A DNA stretch of 19,587 nucleotides from RUG14186 sp964644555 (GTDB taxonomy: Bacteria > Bacillota > Clostridia > Eubacteriales > Anaerofustaceae): the NCBI GenBank assembly GCA_964644555.1, contig CAZXWI010000022.1, positions 1 to 19,587 on the forward strand, in the 5' to 3' direction. This document shows positions 13,822-19,587 of this stretch, in pieces. A program made the translations under genes and the position numbers. The notes below the pieces were generated by a model, which worked only from the letters and a program-made list of their open reading frames with translations, had not been told where the DNA came from and did not search any database. Within the stretch, counting starts at the first letter, position 1. Each line of letters starts with the position of its first letter.

Positions 13822-14757
13822 TTATTCTTGGTTTTGCTCCTGTGTAATGATTTCTCCGAGAACCCTGCCCAAATATACGGCTGTATTCATTGCTTCCTGC
13901 TTTGTAGATAGGTTGCTGCCGACTTCAAACAACAACGATTTTGGAGCTATGTATTGATTATAGTCAGAATTTCGCTCGACTATACGCTTAAACATTCCCT
14001 GATACATAATTTCCATTTGATCTGCCACTTTATATGCAAGCTCCACATTCGCCTCGGCATAATCGGATTTAAGCCCCAAGACTATCATTACTTTTGCACA
14101 ATCGGTACCGCTTATGTCGGCAAGATACGCATTTCTGTTTTCGTCGGAGGCATTTAGCCCATCACGGTGAATGTCGAAAGCGTAGATTATTCCCGGGTTT
14201 TGTGCATATATTTCCCAAAGAGCATCCTCCGAACGATAATATGCACCTGTGTACGGTACATCGAATACATCCTTGATATGTATTACGTCAATATTATATT
14301 CATCATGCAATATCCTTGATACAATGCTGCCTATTTGTATCATGTTGTTGTTCGGGTCATTGTTTCGGTATACATCGGGGTTTTCGCTGTCCCAATATGA
14401 TTCGGTGGTATGTGTGTGATAAATTACTACTTTGGGATTACCATCGTTCGTTGATGTTTCGTTTAATTTATTAAGATCATATTTTATTTCGTAATGGTTT
14501 GAGGTAAAGTCTGTATTTGACGATTTCGGCAAAATTGAGGAAATGATAAATTCTCCTAAACCGATATTGTGCGAAGCGGTAGGTTCGCTTGTTTCTTTAT
14601 TTGATTGGATATTGAGTTCATATTTGAGGATTTTCGTAAAAATGTCACAATTATTTGCATTTTCTTGGATATTGTTGTTCCCAATCGTTATTTGATATGG
14701 TACAATAATAAATGTTAAAGTTAATATACAAACTGCAATATATTTTAATATTTTCAT
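13822..14757 (-). CDS. spoIIP: Stage II sporulation protein P
   Basis: Peptidoglycan amidase/endopeptidase that, with SpoIID and SpoIIM, thins septal peptidoglycan so that the mother cell can engulf the forespore. 311 residues: a membrane anchor (about 5-22), a linker, then the catalytic domain with VVIYHTHTTESYW (His114, Glu119), FDIHRDG (His197) and LLFEVGSNLSTKQEAMNTA (Glu278). These match the SpoIIP family, including the expected zinc ligands. GGAG lies 6 bases before the ATG. In many Firmicutes the spore protease gene gpr sits beside spoIIP and near rpsT; here gpr is absent and spoIIP is directly divergent from rpsT. No convincing sigma-E promoter was found in the divergent gap. Confidence 0.94.
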   Translation of the reverse strand: MKILKYIAVCILTLTFIIVPYQITIGNNNIQENANNCDIFTKILKYELNIQSNKETSEPTASHNIGLGEFIISSILPKSSNTDFTSNHYEIKYDLNKLNETSTNDGNPKVVIYHTHTTESYWDSENPDVYRNNDPNNNMIQIGSIVSRILHDEYNIDVIHIKDVFDVPYTGAYYRSEDALWEIYAQNPGIIYAFDIHRDGLNASDENRNAYLADISGTDCAKVMIVLGLKSDYAEANVELAYKVADQMEIMYQGMFKRIVERNSDYNQYIAPKSLLFEVGSNLSTKQEAMNTAVYLGRVLGEIITQEQNQE

Positions 14758-14849
14758 GCTCAGCTCCGAATACAGCTAATGTTACATCGTAAAATGAAAA
14801 AAATGTGCAGTTTTTTGCGATATTTTTAACAATAATATTTAATTTCCTA

Positions 14850-14877
14850 TTGCAAATATTTTTATTTGTGATAAAAT
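14850..14877 (+). promoter_or_regulatory. Promoter for rpsT
   Basis: TTGCAA (14850-14855), a 16-bp spacer and TGATAAAAT (extended -10; TAAAAT at 14872-14877). RNA would start near 14884, four bases before the AGGAGGTG site. A second TATAAT at 14877-14882 is too close to the ribosome binding site to be useful. Confidence 0.55.
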
Positions 14878-14900
14878 ATAATGGTTCAGGAGGTGTAATT

Positions 14901-15167
14901 TTGGCAAATATAAAATCGGCTAAAAAAAGAGCTCTTACAAATGAAAAAAGAAGACTGCGCAACAAAATGGTTGTTACAAATCTTAAAACAACAGAAAAGC
15001 AGTTTTTAGCAGCACTTGCAGAAGGCGATGTTCAGAAAGCTGAAGAAGGTTACAAACTTGCTTCTAAAAAATTTGATATGGCTGCTGCAAAAGGCATTAT
15101 TCATAAAAATGCTGCTAATAGAAAGAAAAGTAAGTTAGCTAAGAAATTAAATACAATACAAGCGTAA
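14901..15167 (+). CDS. rpsT: Ribosomal protein S20
   Basis: Small-subunit protein S20, 88 residues, binding 16S rRNA as a three-helix bundle. I chose the TTG at 14901 because AGGAGGTG (14888-14895) lies 5 bases upstream and the product then starts MANIKSAKKRALTNEK, the conserved S20 N-terminus. The open frame runs upstream to 14805, but that extension is hydrophobic and spans the promoter, so it is rejected. The later TNLKTTEKQFL and GIIHKNAANRKKSKLAKKL blocks fit the family. It is divergent from spoIIP and has its own promoter and terminator. Confidence 0.95.
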   Translation: MANIKSAKKRALTNEKRRLRNKMVVTNLKTTEKQFLAALAEGDVQKAEEGYKLASKKFDMAAAKGIIHKNAANRKKSKLAKKLNTIQA

Positions 15168-15173
15168 ATATAT

Positions 15174-15207
15174 AAAACCTTGCGGTGTTTACCCGAAAGG
15201 TTTTTTT
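15174..15207 (+). terminator. Intrinsic terminator after rpsT
   Basis: AAAACCTT (15174-15181) pairs with AAGGTTTT (15197-15204), and an inner CGG/CCG pairs across a 7-nt loop. The T run extends to 15207. The acpS ribosome binding site begins about 8 bases later, leaving no space for a separate promoter. Confidence 0.82.
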
Positions 15208-15226
15208 CGTATATCGGAGAGGTAGC

Positions 15227-15625
15227 ATGGCTGAAAATTTTGATAACTCATCGAAAATAAAAGGCGTGGGTGTCGATTGCACAAGGATTTCCCGATTCAG
15301 TGCAATGGAAATGAGGGTAATGAATAGATTAGCCGAGCGAATTTTGAGTTCGGAAGAATTTAATGTATTCAATAACGACTCCAACAAGCCCAAAAGATTG
15401 GCATGTTATTTTTGCGAAAAAGAATCGGTAGCAAAGGCATTGGGTACGGGTTTTCGAAATATTTCGTTTTCGGATATAATTATTATGAAAGACGATTTAA
15501 ATCGACCTTTCGTAATGCTTGATAACAATGCTTTGGAAATTGCAAAAGAAAAGAACATAACATCTATCAGTATATCCTTAACTCATGAAGGGGATAATGT
15601 TATAGCATTTGCTGTTGCCGAATAA
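15227..15625 (+). CDS. acpS: Holo-[acyl-carrier-protein] synthase
   Basis: Transfers 4'-phosphopantetheine from CoA to the acyl carrier protein serine (Ser35 of acpP in this window). 132 residues. Family motifs are GVGVDCTRISRF (Asp17, Mg ligand), YFCEKESVAKALGTGF (Glu66, Mg ligand) and the closing SISLTHEGDNVIAFAVAE. The start is the ATG at 15227 with GGAGAGG at 15216-15222. An upstream frame extension to 15185 lies in the rpsT terminator and is rejected. It is the first gene of an acpS-MBL-rsmG series and probably relies on read-through past that terminator. Confidence 0.94.
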   Translation: MAENFDNSSKIKGVGVDCTRISRFSAMEMRVMNRLAERILSSEEFNVFNNDSNKPKRLACYFCEKESVAKALGTGFRNISFSDIIIMKDDLNRPFVMLDNNALEIAKEKNITSISISLTHEGDNVIAFAVAE

Positions 15626-15639
15626 AGGGAGGTGCTTTT

Positions 15640-16281
15640 ATGAAAAAATTTGTATCGGAAAATGTAAAGTGGATATCGCAAGGGTGCTTGCGAATAAACT
15701 TAGGCGATAGTGTTTTGTATACTGACCCATTTGATGTTGAGGAAGAATGCCACGATGCGGATTATATTTTAATAAGCCACCCTCATCACGATCATTATTC
15801 AATAGAAAATATAAATAAAGTGATGAAGAAGGATACTGTTTTCGTATTTCCTTTATCAATGAAATCGGAATCCGAGAATTTTTCGAATTACGAAGTGCAT
15901 CTTATGTCGGCTTACGAAACGGTGGATTTTTCCAATATAAAAATCAAGGCTGCCCCTGCTTACAATATTGATAAAATCCAATGCCACCCAAAAGAGAATA
16001 ATTGGCTTGGTTATATTATTTATTTTGGTGGATATTCGCTATACTACACTTCGGATACCGAGCTTATTCCCGAAATGAAAGATATTACAGCAGATGTTAT
16101 CTTTGTGCCTCTCGGACAAACTTATACAATGAACTGCGTCGAAGATGCGCTGAAAGCCGTAGAATACACAAAAGCCAAGGTGGCAGTGCCTATTCATTAC
16201 GGAAAATATGAGGGAAGTGTGGACGATGCGAATAAATTCGTTAAAATGCTTGAAAATAAGGTGGATGCATTAATACTATGA
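15640..16281 (+). CDS. MBL-fold metal-dependent hydrolase
   Basis: 213-residue metallo-beta-lactamase-fold protein of the UPF0173/UlaG-like type. Metal ligands are visible in SHPHHDH (His47, His49, Asp51, His52), Asp139 in YTSDTE and His186 in PIHYGKYEG. The set is sufficient for a dinuclear centre, so it should be an active hydrolase of unknown substrate. No signal peptide, so cytoplasmic. A GGGAGGTG site lies 6 bases before the ATG. It starts 14 bases after acpS and overlaps rsmG by four bases (ATGA), so translation is probably coupled. The neighbours do not reveal a substrate. Confidence 0.88.
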   Translation: MKKFVSENVKWISQGCLRINLGDSVLYTDPFDVEEECHDADYILISHPHHDHYSIENINKVMKKDTVFVFPLSMKSESENFSNYEVHLMSAYETVDFSNIKIKAAPAYNIDKIQCHPKENNWLGYIIYFGGYSLYYTSDTELIPEMKDITADVIFVPLGQTYTMNCVEDALKAVEYTKAKVAVPIHYGKYEGSVDDANKFVKMLENKVDALIL

Positions 16282-16991
16282 TAAATGAATCGGAGTACTT
16301 AAAACAGGGCTTAAATCATATAGGAGTGGAAATAGAAGAACCTAAGCTAAACGCAATGCTCAAATTTAAAGAATTGGTTCTTGAAACGAATAAATCACTC
16401 AATCTTACGTCAATTACAGAGGATGATAAATTTATTGATCTTCATATAATAGATTCGCTTACCGTATTAAAGAGAATTCCTGACAATTCTTCGGTTATAG
16501 ATGTGGGAACAGGTGCCGGTTTTCCGGGAATGATACTGAAAATAGCGAATCCCACTTTAGATATCACTTTGCTTGATTCCACTCAGAAACGTTTGAGCTT
16601 TATCGATTCCGCAATTTGTGAACTTAAGCTTGATAATGTCAGAACGCTGAATGCACGAGCAGAAGAATTATCCGTACAAAAGGATTACAGAGAGCAATTC
16701 GATGTATGTGTATCTCGTGCTGTGGCAAAACTGCCCATACTTTGCGAATATTGCATTCCTTTTGTAAAAGAGGGCGGTTTGTTCATTGCAATGAAAGGTG
16801 CAAATTGCGATGATGAGATATCTCTTGCAGGAAACCTTCCCTTTGAATTGGGATGTTCAAAAGAAAAAAGAGAACTTATTGAACTGCCAAACTCAGAGGG
16901 TGTGCGCAATATAATTTATTACGAAAAAACTTCATCAACGCCCACTAAATATCCGAGAAAAAACAGTGTACTAAAAAAACTGTATAAATAA
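16278..16991 (+). CDS. rsmG: 16S rRNA (guanine-527-N7)-methyltransferase
   Basis: SAM-dependent enzyme that methylates G527 of 16S rRNA; loss gives low-level streptomycin resistance in several bacteria. 237 residues. The family blocks are LNLTSITEDDKFIDLHIIDSL, the SAM site VIDVGTGAGFPGMILKIA, LLDSTQKRLSFI, NARAEEL, FDVCVSRAVAKLPIL and the C-terminal TKYPRKNSVLKKLYK. It overlaps the MBL gene by four bases. In many bacteria rsmG neighbours mnmG near the replication origin; here it lies before sigK instead. A hairpin with a T tract follows directly. Confidence 0.94.
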   Translation: MINESEYLKQGLNHIGVEIEEPKLNAMLKFKELVLETNKSLNLTSITEDDKFIDLHIIDSLTVLKRIPDNSSVIDVGTGAGFPGMILKIANPTLDITLLDSTQKRLSFIDSAICELKLDNVRTLNARAEELSVQKDYREQFDVCVSRAVAKLPILCEYCIPFVKEGGLFIAMKGANCDDEISLAGNLPFELGCSKEKRELIELPNSEGVRNIIYYEKTSSTPTKYPRKNSVLKKLYK

Positions 16992-16999
16992 TGAAGAAT

Positions 17000-17041
17000 A
17001 AATGCTTTATTGATTCATATGAATTAATAAAGTATTTTTTT
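17000..17041 (+). terminator. Hairpin between rsmG and sigK
   Basis: A 17-bp AT-rich stem (17000-17016 with 17021-17037, two G:U pairs) closes on an ATAT loop and runs into T to 17041. It looks like a terminator for the rsmG unit but ends only 13 bases before the sigK ATG. Alternatively it could regulate sigK. Confidence 0.65.
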
Positions 17042-17053
17042 CGAGGTTTAAAC

Positions 17054-17758
17054 ATGGATTTTTTAGGATTGTTAGAGCTATTAAAACATGTATTTTTGTT
17101 TTTAGGGTATTTTTCTCCGTCAAAATCATATGAAAGAAAATTATCTAAGGAAGAAGAAGCCCATTATATCAAGCTACTTTATGAAAACAACGATAAAGAT
17201 GCAAAGGAGATTTTGATTACCCATAATCTTCGTTTGGTGGCTCATGTGACAAAGAAATATTCTTCATGCAATATTTCACAGGAAGATTTATTATCCATAG
17301 GCAGTATCGGGCTTATTAAAGGCATTAATACATATTCTCCCGATAAAGGTACAAAATTTGCCAGCTATGTGGCAAAATGCATTGACAATGAGATATTGAT
17401 GGCTATAAGAGGGGAAAGCAAGGGAAATTCAAATTTATATTTTGCCGATGTTATCGGAACCGACGGAGAGGGTAACAATATAACTATTGCCGATATTATA
17501 GGAGAAGAAAACGAGGATGTTATTTCGGATATATTCGTAGAAGAAGAATCGGCAAAAATATACAAATTAATTGACGAAGTTTTAAATAAAAGAGAAAAAG
17601 AAATCATTGAACTTCGTTACGGCATAAACGGAAAAAATCGCCTAACGCAAACTATGATTGGTGAAAAACTCAATATTTCCCGTTCGTATGTTTCTCGAAT
17701 AGAGAAGAAAGCAATCGAAAAGCTTGCCAAGGCTTACGATAAAAGAGTCGGGAAATGA
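17054..17758 (+). CDS. sigK: Sporulation sigma factor SigK (pro-SigK)
   Basis: Mother-cell sigma factor for late sporulation. Starting at the ATG at 17054 (GAGG at 17043-17046, 7-base spacing), it has 234 residues. An earlier in-frame ATG at 16991 would lie in the rsmG stop and hairpin, so it is rejected. Residues 1-22 are hydrophobic (FLGLLELL, VFLFLGYF), like the pro-sequence cleaved at the membrane in Bacillus pro-SigK. Region 2 is HNLRLVAHVTKKY...EDLLSIGSIGLIKGINTYSPDKGTKF-type (57-102). IGTDGEGN and ENEDVI (134-156) point to SigK rather than SigE, and region 4 is TMIGEKLNISRSYVSRIEKKA (200-220). The gene is intact, not split by a skin-like element. Confidence 0.9.
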   Translation: MDFLGLLELLKHVFLFLGYFSPSKSYERKLSKEEEAHYIKLLYENNDKDAKEILITHNLRLVAHVTKKYSSCNISQEDLLSIGSIGLIKGINTYSPDKGTKFASYVAKCIDNEILMAIRGESKGNSNLYFADVIGTDGEGNNITIADIIGEENEDVISDIFVEEESAKIYKLIDEVLNKREKEIIELRYGINGKNRLTQTMIGEKLNISRSYVSRIEKKAIEKLAKAYDKRVGK

Positions 17759-17866
17759 GTAAATATGTGGGTAGGGTGAACTATAGCGGTTTTTAGATAT
17801 AGCTTAAGGTATTTTATCTTATGATTATAATTTGAGAGGTGAAAAGGTAAAAAACTCAATTATAAG

Positions 17867-17895
17867 TTGCTTTATTTACTAAAATGTGATATAAT
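17867..17895 (+). promoter_or_regulatory. Strong promoter for IMP dehydrogenase
   Basis: TTGCTT (17867-17872), a 17-bp spacer and TGATATAAT (extended -10; TATAAT at 17890-17895). RNA would start near 17902. Confidence 0.78.
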
Positions 17896-17946
17896 CGCAA
17901 AAATAAAGAAGAGTTTGTATTTATGCAACAGGTAGGATAAGATAGT

Positions 17947-17991
17947 TGATATATCGGTTTCATATTTCGGTGAATACTTAATATCATTTTT
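17947..17991 (+). promoter_or_regulatory. Possible attenuator hairpin in the IMPDH leader
   Basis: TGATAT (17947-17952) can pair with ATATCA (17981-17986), with an inner TTCA/TGAA pair, and five T follow. The stem is short and AT-rich, so a regulatory role is uncertain. Confidence 0.25.
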
Positions 17992-18071
17992 GTCTTGTCT
18001 TTTTTATATCACTTCCGCAGTTGTGGTTATATACAAAAATTCAAAATACAAAATATAAATTGGAGGAGATC

Positions 18072-19571
18072 ATGGCATTCTACTACGACAGTCCATCACA
18101 CACATTCAGTGAATATCTTTTGGTTCCCGGATATTCGGGTTCAGAACATATTCCGAGCAAAGTTTCACTTAAAACACCGCTTGTTAAGTATAAAAAAGGC
18201 GAAGAACCCGCAATTACAATGTCCATACCGCTTATTTCAGCAATTATGCAATCGGTATCAAACGACACAATGGCAATAGCTCTTGCCAAAGAAGGCGGCG
18301 TATCATTTATTTACGGTTCTCAAACCATCGAACAACAGGCGGAGATGGTTCGCAAAGTCAAAGCTTACAAATCGGGCTTTGTAGTATCGGATGCAAATAT
18401 CAAACCCGATAAAACACTTAACGATGTGCTTTCACTTAAAGAAAAGTACGGTCATTCCACTATTGCCGTAACAGATGACGGAACTGCTACGGGCAAATTG
18501 CTTGGCATTGTTACATCTCGTGATTATCGTGTTACAAGAATGACGGGCGATGAACTCGTTTCTTCGTTCATGACTCCGTTTGAGAAACTCATTTGCGCTA
18601 AAAACGGCACAACTCTTTCGGAAGCCAACAACATCATTTGGGCTAACAAGCTCAATTCACTTCCGATTATCGACGAAAATGACCATTTGGTTTCATTTGT
18701 ATTCAGAAAAGATTACGAACAGCATAAACAAAACCCCGATGAACTCTTGGATGCACACAAAAGATATGTTGTAGGAGCTGGCATCAATACCAGAGATTAT
18801 GAAGAAAGAGTTCCCGCTTTGGTTGAAGCTGGTGCAGATGTTTTGTGTATAGACTCATCCGAAGGATTCTCCGAATGGCAGTCCAGAACCATTAAATGGA
18901 TAAGAGACAAATACGGTGATACTGTTAAAGTAGGTGCAGGTAATGTTGTTGACGAAGAAGGATTTAATTTCCTTGCAGATGCAGGAGCTGACTTCATTAA
19001 GATTGGTATCGGTGGTGGTTCTATTTGTATTACAAGAGAAACAAAAGGAATCGGTCGAGGTCAGGCAACGGCTGTTATAGAAGTTGCTAAGGCACGAGAT
19101 AAGTATTTCGAAGAACATGGGGTATATATTCCGATTTGCTCAGATGGCGGTATTGTTTATGACTACCATATTACTCTCGCTTTGGCAATGGGTGCAGACT
19201 TCTGTATGCTCGGTCGTTATTTCGCAAGATTTGACGAAAGCCCGACTCAGAAAGTTCTTGTAAACGGCAGCTACATGAAGGAATATTGGGGCGAAGGCAG
19301 TGCAAGAGCCAGAAACTGGCAGCGCTACGATATGGGTGGAGCTCAGAAGCTTTCATTCGTTGAGGGTGTAGACAGCTATGTTCCTTATGCAGGTCCGCTT
19401 CATGATAATTTGGAAGTAACTCTTTCCAAAATACGCTCAACTATGTGTAACTGCGGTGCTTTATCTATTCCCGAACTTCAGCAAAAAGCAAAACTTACTT
19501 TGGTAAGCTCTGTTTCAATCGTTGAAGGCGGTGCTCATGATGTTTTGGTAAAAAACAGCAACAATAATTAA
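18072..19571 (+). CDS. guaB: IMP dehydrogenase, Tritrichomonas foetus-like type
   Basis: Oxidises IMP to XMP with NAD, the committed step of guanine nucleotide synthesis. 499 residues from the ATG at 18072, which has GGAGGAG 3 bases upstream; an in-frame extension to 18021 lacks a site. The TIM barrel is interrupted by a CBS pair (about 105-220: VTSRDY, MTPFEKL, LPIIDENDHL). The catalytic loop is IGGGSICITRETKGIGRGQ with Cys319, and the flap is ARARNWQRYD with Arg418 and Tyr419. These differ from the usual bacterial GPGSICTTR and GYRGMGS loops. They match the T. foetus enzyme, including residue numbers, as I recall that sequence. All catalytic residues are present, so it should be active. A long leader precedes it, and no guaA is in the window. 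Confidence 0.93.
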   Translation: MAFYYDSPSHTFSEYLLVPGYSGSEHIPSKVSLKTPLVKYKKGEEPAITMSIPLISAIMQSVSNDTMAIALAKEGGVSFIYGSQTIEQQAEMVRKVKAYKSGFVVSDANIKPDKTLNDVLSLKEKYGHSTIAVTDDGTATGKLLGIVTSRDYRVTRMTGDELVSSFMTPFEKLICAKNGTTLSEANNIIWANKLNSLPIIDENDHLVSFVFRKDYEQHKQNPDELLDAHKRYVVGAGINTRDYEERVPALVEAGADVLCIDSSEGFSEWQSRTIKWIRDKYGDTVKVGAGNVVDEEGFNFLADAGADFIKIGIGGGSICITRETKGIGRGQATAVIEVAKARDKYFEEHGVYIPICSDGGIVYDYHITLALAMGADFCMLGRYFARFDESPTQKVLVNGSYMKEYWGEGSARARNWQRYDMGGAQKLSFVEGVDSYVPYAGPLHDNLEVTLSKIRSTMCNCGALSIPELQQKAKLTLVSSVSIVEGGAHDVLVKNSNNN

Positions 19572-19587
19572 AAAAGAATAATATTTA

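Larger units (their letters stand above)
17759..18071 (+). other. Intergenic region and IMPDH leader
   Basis: 313 bases without a convincing gene. The first part holds an imperfect stem (TATAATTTGAG at 17826-17836 with CTCAATTATA at about 17855-17864) that encloses an AGAGGTG sequence with no following ORF. A strong promoter lies at 17867-17895. From about 17902 the IMP dehydrogenase mRNA would carry a leader of about 170 nt with a weak hairpin (17947-17986) followed by T-rich sequence and a five-codon ATG frame at 17923. I see no match to purine, T-box or other riboswitch cores. Confidence 0.6.

Noticed and set aside
14805..14900. Upstream extension of rpsT with a hydrophobic N-terminus
   Set aside because: It covers the promoter and ribosome binding site, and S20 begins at MANIKSAKKRA from the TTG at 14901.
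16991..17053. Earlier ATG start for sigK
   Set aside because: No Shine-Dalgarno, it overlaps the rsmG stop and the hairpin, and it would place a non-SigK sequence before the hydrophobic pro-sequence.
17923..17940. Five-codon leader peptide (MQQVG) before IMP dehydrogenase
   Set aside because: No properly spaced Shine-Dalgarno and no run of informative codons; probably chance.
17759..18071. Purine, PRPP or T-box riboswitch before IMP dehydrogenase
   Set aside because: None of the conserved core sequences I know for these classes could be found, only weak AT-rich hairpins.
18072..19571. Contamination with protist DNA, because the IMPDH resembles T. foetus
   Set aside because: It has a bacterial promoter, a GGAGGAG ribosome binding site and the same base composition as its neighbours, with sigK directly upstream.
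1..19587. CRISPR arrays, insertion sequences, phage genes, tRNAs
   Set aside because: No regularly spaced direct repeats, transposase-like frames, terminal inverted repeats or tRNA-like cloverleaf sequences were seen.

Overview
The window is a low-GC, AT-rich bacterial chromosome segment, most likely from an endospore-forming member of the Clostridia (Bacillota). The evidence is Gram-positive-type ribosome binding sites (AGGAGG/GAGGTG), near-consensus sigma-A promoters, the ackA-rpmF-plsX-acpP-rnc-smc-ftsY gene order, and two sporulation genes, spoIIP and sigK. No transposon, phage, CRISPR array, tRNA or rRNA was seen. Nothing looks recently acquired.

Left part (1-7430): a plus-strand housekeeping run. 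Acetate kinase (ackA) is followed by a promoter, zinc-type L32 (rpmF) and a terminator. Then come plsX and acpP (lipid synthesis), RNase III (rnc), an SMC condensin with short arms, and the SRP receptor ftsY. A two-way terminator separates ftsY from a convergent gene. That gene encodes a membrane-anchored protein of glycerophosphodiesterase (GDPD) fold in which every catalytic position I can place has been lost.

Middle (8350-13590): a 47-residue Lys/Ser-rich minus-strand gene lies divergent to an M24 (aminopeptidase P type) peptidase. comF and a long hibernation factor (hpf) follow as a pair. Next is a 727-residue protein with a DUF5317-like membrane domain and a tail of about 460 residues that is about 40% Asp+Glu and has no Arg.

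Right part (13589-19571): spoIIP and a small eight-Cys zinc-ribbon gene form a minus-strand pair, divergent from rpsT (S20). After an rpsT terminator come acpS, an MBL-fold hydrolase, rsmG and an uninterrupted sigK with a hydrophobic pro-sequence. Last is an IMP dehydrogenase behind a strong promoter and a leader of about 170 nt. It matches the Tritrichomonas foetus enzyme type, including the position of its catalytic residues.

Recurring features: several promoters sit so close to the start codon that rnc and comF should be leaderless or nearly so. Three terminator-like hairpins (after rpmF, rpsT and rsmG) end within about 20 nt of the next start codon, leaving no room for a promoter, so plsX, acpS and sigK probably depend on read-through or on promoters inside the upstream gene. 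The most unusual items are the compact SMC, the dead GDPD protein, the acidic DUF5317 protein and the T. foetus-type IMPDH. I found no clearly new multi-gene system.
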